A stretch of DNA of 5,661 nt, from NCBI GenBank assembly GCA_018656855.1, contig JABHYP010000026.1, positions 1 to 5,661 on the forward strand. The letters run 5' to 3'. Both the position numbers and the translations under genes were made by a program. The stretch is from Candidatus Latescibacterota bacterium. GTDB taxonomy: Bacteria > Latescibacterota > Latescibacteria > Latescibacterales > Latescibacteraceae. The notes beneath the pieces are model-generated. The model searched no databases. It saw only the letters and a program-made list of their open reading frames with translations, and was not told the DNA's origin. Below, piece after piece: positions 1 through 4,967 of this stretch; positions within the stretch are counted from its first letter, which is position 1, and the number at the start of each line of letters is the position of its first letter.

Positions 1-302
1 ATATGTATGATACTGAAACATCATCAGCGAGGGTGAGCCATTTCTTCGGTGCAATCAGAATTGACAGATTCCGGGATCCGGCAGAGTTCCGCCGCGACAT
101 GGACATAATGCTTAAAAACCTTCGAACAAGCCCACAGGCGGAAGGTACAGAAAGAGTTTATTTTGCCGGTTTGAAGGAATTTGAAAAAGAAGAAGAATTT
201 ACCCGGGATGGCATACCGCTTTTGAAAAAAACCTATGAGCAGATATGTTCAATCGGGAACGAAATCGGAGTGAGTTCCCCGCCTTTGACGAGCAATACAT
301 AA
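1..302 (+). CDS. Ldh_2-family malate/L-lactate dehydrogenase, C-terminal fragment
   Basis: The gene enters from the left edge, so only the last ~100 residues are visible and the true start lies outside. The Met at position 3 is internal. The segment reading SHFFGAIRIDRF, then a stretch with the pattern F..DMD.ML.NLR.SP..EG, then F.RDGIPL...TYEQIC, matches the C-terminal part of the Ldh_2 (MDH/LDH type 2) family as I know it: 'GHFF.A.D...F', 'F...MD.L...LR..P', 'R..GI.L...W..L'. Members are cytoplasmic NAD(P)-dependent oxidoreductases of about 340-360 residues acting on malate, L-lactate, ureidoglycolate, sulfolactate or other 2-hydroxy acids. The substrate cannot be told from this end of the protein, and the cofactor-binding part is not in view. 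It converges on the aminotransferase gene, with a 61-bp gap. Confidence 0.82.
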   Translation, partial: MYDTETSSARVSHFFGAIRIDRFRDPAEFRRDMDIMLKNLRTSPQAEGTERVYFAGLKEFEKEEEFTRDGIPLLKKTYEQICSIGNEIGVSSPPLTSNT

Positions 303-309
303 CGAAAGA

Positions 310-327
310 GGCGATTCGAGAATCGCC
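310..327. terminator. hairpin between convergent genes, probable bidirectional terminator
   Basis: Arms GGCGATT (310-316) and AATCGCC (321-327) pair perfectly around a CGAG tetraloop. The hairpin starts 8 bases after the stop codon of the dehydrogenase and 37 bases beyond the stop of the convergent aminotransferase. On the minus strand the stem is followed by a short T-rich run (TCTTTCGTT). On the plus strand the nearest T-run is about 20 bases further on (347-351), so neither side is a textbook intrinsic terminator. The position between convergent genes is the main support. Confidence 0.55.
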
Positions 328-363
328 CCTGTAATTCCTTAAATCTATTTTTACACTTTGCAT

Positions 364-1461
364 TCATTTCAATTCGTTCATGGCCTTGTTAATATTCTCG
401 AGGCCGGTTTGTATCTCTTCGGGTGTGCCGCCGAAACCGAGCCTGAAGAACCGGTTGTCCATTTCGAAACATCGCCCCGGTATGATGAATGTACGGTATT
501 TCTCTACCAGCAGTCTAAAGAACTTTTCCGGATCCACTTTCACACTCTGTTTGATTCTCGGAAGACTCACGACTCCGGCTTCGGGGTAAATCCACTCGAA
601 ATCCTCCTGGCGGTCAATCCAGTTGCTCACTATTTCACGGTTATTTTCAACGTGATGCTTAGATTTTTGTAGGAATTCTTTTTTCCGTTTCAAAACCGAT
701 TCGGCAATTTCCTCGCTGATAGCGTTATTGGTAATGCTTATTTGTTCCCTTATAGCAAGAACGGAATCAAGAATGAACTGATTCTGTGTCGCAACCCAGC
801 CTATCCTGATACCGGGAAGACCGTAACATTTAGACATGCTTGCTATGCTGATGGCTTTCGGACTCAGCGAGGCTGCTGCCGGGAGGGGTTTTTCAAATTC
901 AAGCTCGCGGTAGGTTTCGTCGAACAAAAGGTAAATATCGCGTTCCTCGATGATTTTTATAATTTCCATCAGTTCTTCTTCAGAAATCATTGAGCCGGTC
1001 GGATTATTGGGATGGGTCAGGCTCACGAGTTTCGTATCCGGTCTGATTAAATCCTTTAGTTCGTCTATATCGGGCTTAAACTGTTTTTCGTATGTCAAGT
1101 GCAGCAGAGTCACATCGCAGCCAAGCGAACGCGGAACATCATACATTGACGTATAGTTTGGATGTTCGACAATAAGATGGTCTCCCGGATTGGCAACAGC
1201 AGCAATTATAGCGAAATTCGCCTCGCTCGCTCCGGAGGTGACAATTATGTTCTCGCTCGAAAGGCCGGGATACTGTTGCGCAAGATACCCTCTCAGGTCA
1301 GGCCTCCCCTTGTGAAAACCGTACCGAAGTGGAAGTTTCCCAAGATCCATATCAAGTTCATCAAATGTGAGAAACTTAACCGCGCTCTCACCTATATCAT
1401 ATTCGGTTTCATATTGATATGTATCAAACCAGTCCTCAAGCGACATTCGTTTAAACCACAT
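364..1461 (-). CDS. class I/II PLP-dependent aminotransferase (fold type I)
   Basis: A complete 365-residue protein, close to the usual ~380-400 for the family. Visible fold-type-I landmarks in order are: G-x-P-x-LR near the N-terminus (residues 52-57), TSGASEANF (75-83) for PLP phosphate and ring contacts, PNNPTG (151-156) with the ring-contacting Asn153, DETY (181-184) with the Asp that pairs with the pyridine nitrogen, SMSK with Lys211 as the Schiff-base lysine, GIRIGW with Arg219 near the cofactor phosphate, and FFRLGFGG with Arg340 as the likely substrate-carboxylate arginine. All key residues are present, so it should be active. The N-terminal pattern (LEDW, then a short acidic stretch and LTFDEL) reminds me of the VioD/capreomycidine-synthase-like branch, but this is only a resemblance and the substrate is unknown. 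No signal peptide, so cytoplasmic. The start is supported by a strong ribosome binding site 8 bases upstream; Met6 is the alternative. Confidence 0.9.
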   Translation of the reverse strand: MWFKRMSLEDWFDTYQYETEYDIGESAVKFLTFDELDMDLGKLPLRYGFHKGRPDLRGYLAQQYPGLSSENIIVTSGASEANFAIIAAVANPGDHLIVEHPNYTSMYDVPRSLGCDVTLLHLTYEKQFKPDIDELKDLIRPDTKLVSLTHPNNPTGSMISEEELMEIIKIIEERDIYLLFDETYRELEFEKPLPAAASLSPKAISIASMSKCYGLPGIRIGWVATQNQFILDSVLAIREQISITNNAISEEIAESVLKRKKEFLQKSKHHVENNREIVSNWIDRQEDFEWIYPEAGVVSLPRIKQSVKVDPEKFFRLLVEKYRTFIIPGRCFEMDNRFFRLGFGGTPEEIQTGLENINKAMNELK

Positions 1462-1469
1462 GGAAAAAG

Positions 1470-1477
1470 CCTCCCTC
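1470..1477 (-). promoter_or_regulatory. ribosome binding site of the aminotransferase
   Basis: Read on the minus strand this is GAGGGAGG, ending 8 bases before the ATG at 1461-1459. The good match and spacing support that start over the second Met five codons downstream. Confidence 0.75.
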
Positions 1478-1563
1478 TGGCGGATTTTGAGTATCAGTTA
1501 TAATTATTTGGCTTTAGCAGATCGTAAAATAACAGAAGATATTTACGAAAAAGACTAAGATAA

Positions 1564-1593
1564 TTAACATTTTTTCAAGTTTGTAAGTATAAT
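1564..1593 (+). promoter_or_regulatory. sigma-70-like promoter reading toward the transglutaminase-like gene
   Basis: TTAACA (1564-1569, five of six consensus -35 positions) is separated by 18 bases from a perfect TATAAT (1588-1593). Transcription would start near 1600 and give a leader of about 300 nt before the GTG at 1908. The region is AT-rich, which raises the chance of a random match, but the two boxes are both good and properly spaced. Confidence 0.5.
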
Positions 1594-1615
1594 CAATTAT
1601 ATTTCATCAGGTCAA
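1586..1615 (-). promoter_or_regulatory. sigma-70-like promoter reading toward the aminotransferase
   Basis: On the minus strand TTGACC (1615-1610) is followed after 18 bases by TATACT (1591-1586), each matching five of six consensus positions. A start near 1579 would give the aminotransferase a leader of about 118 nt. The -10 element overlaps the -10 of the opposing promoter, so simultaneous RNA polymerase occupancy would be mutually exclusive if both are real. Confidence 0.42.
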
Positions 1616-1731
1616 GTATATAAATAATCCGGAAATCTCTTATCGCCTTTCACCGTAATTCATTTATCAGAATTCAGAAGATGCGTTAATAAATAGTGAT
1701 TGTGCTTTTTATAAAAGAGAATTATTGGAAG

Positions 1732-1857
1732 ATGGATACAAGAGAAGTATTTTCTGCCCTGATTCCCCTGAATTTTTTTTATGTGGTTTCTTCGTTTTAC
1801 TTGGTATCTTCCGGGATAATCATTTTATTAAAAAGAAAATGTGGATTATCCCAGTAA
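1732..1857 (+). CDS. possible 41-residue hydrophobic small protein (doubtful)
   Basis: An ATG-started ORF lies in the leader of the transglutaminase-like gene. It has a short charged N-terminus (MDTREVF), a hydrophobic stretch from about residue 8 to 33 long enough to span a membrane, and a basic tail (KRKCGLSQ). This layout fits a single-pass small membrane or leader peptide. Against it, no ribosome binding site is properly spaced (GGAAG abuts the ATG), and T-rich non-coding DNA naturally encodes Phe, Leu, Ile and Val. The 3' part overlaps the inverted repeat at 1813-1852. I do not recognise it as any family. Confidence 0.18.
   Translation: MDTREVFSALIPLNFFYVVSSFYLVSSGIIILLKRKCGLSQ
1813..1852. 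repeat. 9-bp perfect inverted repeat in the leader (hairpin or operator)
   Basis: GGGATAATC (1813-1821) is repeated in inverted form as GATTATCCC (1844-1852). In an alternative fold, 8 outer pairs plus an inner CATTTT/AAAATG stem (1821-1826 with 1836-1841) form a longer bulged hairpin. It ends 55 bases before the GTG start and does not cover the ribosome binding site. No T-tract follows, so a terminator is unlikely. It could be an mRNA structure or a dimeric-regulator site. Confidence 0.5.
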
Positions 1858-1893
1858 TGCGCACCTGAAATTATGAACGTTAAATCTGAAACT

Positions 1894-1901
1894 GAGGAGG
1901 G
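1894..1901 (+). promoter_or_regulatory. ribosome binding site that fixes a GTG start
   Basis: GAGGAGGG is a near-perfect Shine-Dalgarno sequence. It sits 6 bases before the in-frame GTG at 1908, but overlaps or nearly touches the out-of-frame ATG at 1903. An in-frame TGA at 1893-1895 rules out any start further upstream, so GTG is the best choice. Confidence 0.8.
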
Positions 1902-1907
1902 TATGCT

Positions 1908-4043
1908 GTGCACAGGAATGTTATTTTTTGTCTGATCACACTTGTAATATTCATTGGAGCAGTCGGCTCTGCTGAGTCCGAAACAGTTATAACCCAATGG
2001 GGCGGCGATGCCGAAATTGTTTACGATACAGGCTTTATGGAAAGGCTCATGAAACACCCGGGCGGCGGCATCAGTCTGTTCAACATGGAGCTCATAGAAA
2101 ATGACTCTCCCGGATCGGGGCACAGCGAAAAAGGAGTGTATACCGATACCATCTGGGGTGAAAACCGGGCGCGGAAGATACTCTATCTCGATGACCCAAG
2201 AGCCGAATCCGCATGGCTCATTATATTTCCCCATTACCGTTCTGGAAAGTATCCGCTGAAATTCAAAGTCAACGGGAAAGAGAGCGCGCTTCCGGACTGG
2301 GACACCGAGAAAAACATCGAGTGGTACCGCTGGAGCAAGTTTCCGGCGGCATGGCTTAAAAGAGGAAAGAACGTTATTGAACTCTACTGCCCCGAGGCAC
2401 AGACTGAAGAAGAGGGATGGAAGATATTTATTTCCCGCGCCGATGAATTCGTCAACGGAGGCGGCAATCCGGAAAATGTCGGTAAAACATCGTTCAAATC
2501 CACAAACGGCGGCGAGTCATGGAATGAAAGCCCTTTCGGGCCACTCAATAAAACACGCGCCGAGTACAGTATCCGTATCAGTTTAGACAGGTCTGCCGAA
2601 TCAGGCTGGCTTGCAAGCCCGGTGATTGACCTGTGGAAAGGCGATTCAGAGGATTTTATCATTCCGCTCAGAGAGATCAGGAAAATGCGGCTGATAATCG
2701 AGGCCGAAGTCCCCGAAGGAACGAAAGTTGAATATTTCTTTCGCAAAGGCACGAATCCGCAGCCTTTTTCGGACGAGTGGGAACCTTATCAGTTTGTCGG
2801 AAGAGGCCCGAAACTCGATTTCGAAACCGGCGGCGCCGACCTTAACAGGCGCTATGTCCAGTTCAGGGCGGTACTGTCGACAGAAGATCCGCTCAAAAGC
2901 CCGGTTGTCAGGTCTGCTAATGTCACTGCGGAACTTTTCGAGCGTGTCCCGCTTCATGAAAACATTCGTGTCATCGATTTTGAAAATCCGCCGATTAAAT
3001 ATTCATCGGTACCATGGGAATGGGAAAAGTGGGACCGTTCTGAGTTCAAGGAACTCCGGGAGCGTGAAAATCTCGACGAGGTCATTGCCGGCAGCCGCAC
3101 ACAGTTTGACGCCCAGGTGAAACTTCTCGATTACGTAACCAAACGTTGGCGTCACAACAGTCCATTCCCTGAATTTCCGGCATGGGACGCTCTTTCTATC
3201 CTTGATCGTATCGAGTACGCAGGGGGCGGCGGATATTGCCTCACTTTCAACAACGTCCTCGGCGGTATGTGCATGGCGTACGGCTGGCAGGCGCGCTTTA
3301 TCAACGTTGTCGGCCACGAAATCATCGAGGTCTGGAACGACGAGTACGGCAAATGGATATTTCTCGATGCCGACTATGAGAACAATTACAACTACGCTGT
3401 TGAAACGGGCGAACCGCTCAACCTGCTTGAACTGCATGACCTGTATCTCGATTACTACTTCCCGGGACACACACTCGACTGGATGACCGATAAATTCGAG
3501 TGGAAAAAAATAGATGAAGACAGACCCGCTCCGGTCAAACGAGGTTCGCTCACTCATCACAAGGGCACGCGTACGTCCGGTTTCATCAATGCTGCATTCA
3601 TGCGGATGGTACCTCGCAATAACTGGTATGAAAAACCGTATCCGCGGCCTTTAACGCACGGCAGCGGCACCAACTGGCCCTGGAACGGGTATGTCAACTG
3701 GTATGACGAAAGGACTCCGCCAAAACGTAACTATTCATGGCATACCGACCGGCCGCGCGACATGTGGCCTGACCTGAACAAAGTGCATGTAGATGCCGCA
3801 TCGGGTTTTGGCAACGACAGGCTTTTTCTTCGTTTCGAGACCTATACGCCGAATTTCAGCCACTTCGAGGTTGATGTGGACGACACCGGGTGGAAGAAAG
3901 TCGGTGAGCGCTGGACATGGCTTCTCCAATCGGGAAGAAACACGTTCCGTGTTCGTGCGGTCAATAAACTCGGCGCAAAGGGTAAACCCTCGCGGGTTAT
4001 ACTCAATCATGCCGATGCTCAACTCGGGGAGTATATTAAATAG
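1908..4043 (+). CDS. secreted transglutaminase-like superfamily protein, multi-domain
   Basis: A complete 711-residue protein starting at GTG. Residues 1-22 form a signal peptide (positive start HRN, hydrophobic core, GSA before the probable cleavage near residue 22); there is no lipobox, so release into the periplasm or outside is expected. Residues ~25-185 and ~215-345 are rich in beta-strand-like segments with Trp/Tyr and look like two sandwich modules, the first perhaps carbohydrate-binding-like (inference). Residues ~395-495 carry the transglutaminase-like core: Cys444 in GGGYCLTFNNV, His470 in GHEIIEVW, and Asp487 in WIFLDADYE, giving an apparently intact Cys-His-Asp triad. A Trp/Tyr-rich stretch (573-620) leads to a final Ig/FN3-like beta module (~627-700). 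In bacteria this fold can be a peptidase, an amidase or a crosslinker; which reaction applies is not visible. The next gene starts 192 bases downstream and also encodes an exported protein. Confidence 0.85.
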   Translation: MHRNVIFCLITLVIFIGAVGSAESETVITQWGGDAEIVYDTGFMERLMKHPGGGISLFNMELIENDSPGSGHSEKGVYTDTIWGENRARKILYLDDPRAESAWLIIFPHYRSGKYPLKFKVNGKESALPDWDTEKNIEWYRWSKFPAAWLKRGKNVIELYCPEAQTEEEGWKIFISRADEFVNGGGNPENVGKTSFKSTNGGESWNESPFGPLNKTRAEYSIRISLDRSAESGWLASPVIDLWKGDSEDFIIPLREIRKMRLIIEAEVPEGTKVEYFFRKGTNPQPFSDEWEPYQFVGRGPKLDFETGGADLNRRYVQFRAVLSTEDPLKSPVVRSANVTAELFERVPLHENIRVIDFENPPIKYSSVPWEWEKWDRSEFKELRERENLDEVIAGSRTQFDAQVKLLDYVTKRWRHNSPFPEFPAWDALSILDRIEYAGGGGYCLTFNNVLGGMCMAYGWQARFINVVGHEIIEVWNDEYGKWIFLDADYENNYNYAVETGEPLNLLELHDLYLDYYFPGHTLDWMTDKFEWKKIDEDRPAPVKRGSLTHHKGTRTSGFINAAFMRMVPRNNWYEKPYPRPLTHGSGTNWPWNGYVNWYDERTPPKRNYSWHTDRPRDMWPDLNKVHVDAASGFGNDRLFLRFETYTPNFSHFEVDVDDTGWKKVGERWTWLLQSGRNTFRVRAVNKLGAKGKPSRVILNHADAQLGEYIK

Positions 4044-4050
4044 CAGAATG

Positions 4051-4073
4051 TTATTGCCTCTTTTTTGGCATAA
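4051..4073 (+). terminator. weak bulged hairpin after the transglutaminase-like gene
   Basis: TTATTGCC (4051-4058) can pair with GGCATAA (4067-4073) with one bulged base and a T-rich loop, 7 bases after the stop codon. Only TATTTTA follows, not a clean T-tract. This could attenuate or process the transcript, or mean nothing; read-through into the lipoprotein gene remains possible. Confidence 0.25.
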
Positions 4074-4157
4074 TATTTTAGCTGAAAAATTTGCTGTTTC
4101 TCTCTCCTGCCTGCGGAGGAAAAAACAAAACGCTTGAAACCGAATACTCTTTTATGT

Positions 4158-4208
4158 AGGTTATAGTATTATAAGCAACCAACTATTAATATTACGCATA
4201 TATAACCT
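4158..4208. repeat. 8-bp inverted repeat upstream of the lipoprotein gene
   Basis: AGGTTATA (4158-4165) and TATAACCT (4201-4208) are perfect inverted copies separated by 35 AT-rich bases, ending 27 bases before the ATG at 4236. In DNA this could be a split operator; in RNA a long-loop stem. I found -10-like sequences here (for example TATAGT at 4162-4167) but no acceptable -35 at the right spacing, so no promoter is called. The rest of the 192-bp spacer shows nothing else I can name. Confidence 0.3.
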
Positions 4209-4235
4209 GTTTCTCATAACAAACGGTTTACAGCA

Positions 4236-4964
4236 ATGAAACATTCGATTACACTTGCAATCATGTGTGCCGCTCTCCTCTTCGTGGTGTCGTGTGAAAC
4301 CAGACAGGGAACTCTCACTGTCACTACGACTCCGGTACCGGGAACGATAAGTATTGACGGAGAGATTCGAGGCGACGCTCCTCTCTCACTTGCACTGAAG
4401 GTCGGAAAACACACCGTGTCCTTTTCCAGCCTCTCTGACCAGTTCGAAACGCCACAGAAACAAACAGTAAGGATAACCGCAGGTGAAACGATAAGAATAA
4501 TGGGCGAATACATTAACCGATTTATTCCTTTAGAGCACCCCAAAGGATTTTCACCTGCCGACTCGATACGCTATTACGGTACAAAAGAACGAAAGTTGCA
4601 GGACGGGACGATTTTCGACTACATTAACGGCGGCGGTCTCGTCTACCTCGACCACGGACTTCGCGAAACCACCCACGCTGTGTACCGCAATGAAGAGGGA
4701 AACGAGCTTGTTGTGGACATCTTCGACATGGGCACGCCGAATAATGCCGAGGCGGCGTTCAACGACGATGAGATATGTCCGGAGGGGTATAATTCTTGTA
4801 ACATAGGTTCTGCATGTAAGTCATACAATTACGAACCTGATTTTCTAATATATTTCCATAAATCGAGGTATCTTGTCTTTATCTCCGTGACGAATGATTT
4901 ACTGAAAGAAGCCCTCGTGAATTATGCAGATACAATTGCAAATGCCATCCCCGGAAAGGATTGA
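4236..4964 (+). CDS. lipoprotein with PEGA domain and DUF6599 domain
   Basis: A complete 242-residue protein. Residues 1-19 are a lipoprotein signal peptide ending in the lipobox VVSC, with Cys20 as the lipidated residue. Glu21 follows rather than Asp, so the enterobacterial inner-membrane retention signal is absent and outer-membrane placement is plausible. Residues ~24-92 fit a PEGA domain: GTLTVTTTPVPGTISIDGE, then PLSL.L..GKHTVSF and VRITAGETIRI, the repeating beta pattern of this surface-protein module. Residues ~98-240 fit DUF6599, with the DYINGGGLVYLDHGL motif (128-142), a VVDIFDMGTPNNAEAAF segment and a strand-rich end. Neither domain has a known enzymatic role; a structural or binding role at the envelope is inferred. 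Three cysteines (181, 188, 194) are clustered. No good Shine-Dalgarno sequence precedes the ATG. The next gene starts 3 bases after the stop. Confidence 0.85.
   Translation: MKHSITLAIMCAALLFVVSCETRQGTLTVTTTPVPGTISIDGEIRGDAPLSLALKVGKHTVSFSSLSDQFETPQKQTVRITAGETIRIMGEYINRFIPLEHPKGFSPADSIRYYGTKERKLQDGTIFDYINGGGLVYLDHGLRETTHAVYRNEEGNELVVDIFDMGTPNNAEAAFNDDEICPEGYNSCNIGSACKSYNYEPDFLIYFHKSRYLVFISVTNDLLKEALVNYADTIANAIPGKD
4953..4960 (+). promoter_or_regulatory. ribosome binding site of the DUF362 gene inside the lipoprotein gene
   Basis: GGAAAGGA overlaps the last codons of the lipoprotein gene and ends 7 bases before the ATG at 4968. Together with the 3-base gap between stop and start, it indicates a shared transcript and probable translational coupling. 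Confidence 0.6.
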
Positions 4965-4967
4965 ATA

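Larger units (their letters stand above)
1462..1907. other. AT-rich divergent intergenic regulatory region
   Basis: A 446-bp spacer between two divergently transcribed genes, visibly richer in A and T than the flanking coding sequence. It holds a pair of overlapping divergent promoter-like sequences (1564-1615), a short CTTTT-TAT-AAAAG inverted repeat (1705-1717), a 41-codon ORF of doubtful reality (1732-1857) and a longer inverted repeat (1813-1852). I saw no tRNA, recognisable riboswitch or transposon end. Both flanking genes are probably transcribed outward from here. Confidence 0.6.

Noticed and set aside
1797..2234. 145-residue ORF on the minus strand overlapping the start of the transglutaminase-like gene
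   Set aside because: It runs antisense through the signal peptide region and the leader, with no ribosome binding site or recognisable domain, and is explained by the opposite gene.
3003..3560. 185-residue ORF on the minus strand inside the transglutaminase-like gene
   Set aside because: It lies wholly within a well-supported gene carrying a signal peptide and catalytic motifs, and its translation shows no recognisable domain. It is a shadow of the plus-strand codon pattern.
4096..4122. CTCC/GGAG hairpin followed by an A-run as a minus-strand terminator
   Set aside because: The stem is only four pairs, and there is no minus-strand gene ending here.
4134..4167. TTGAAA ... TATAGT as a promoter for the lipoprotein gene
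   Set aside because: The spacer is 22 bases, too long for a sigma-70 promoter, and no better-spaced pair was found nearby.
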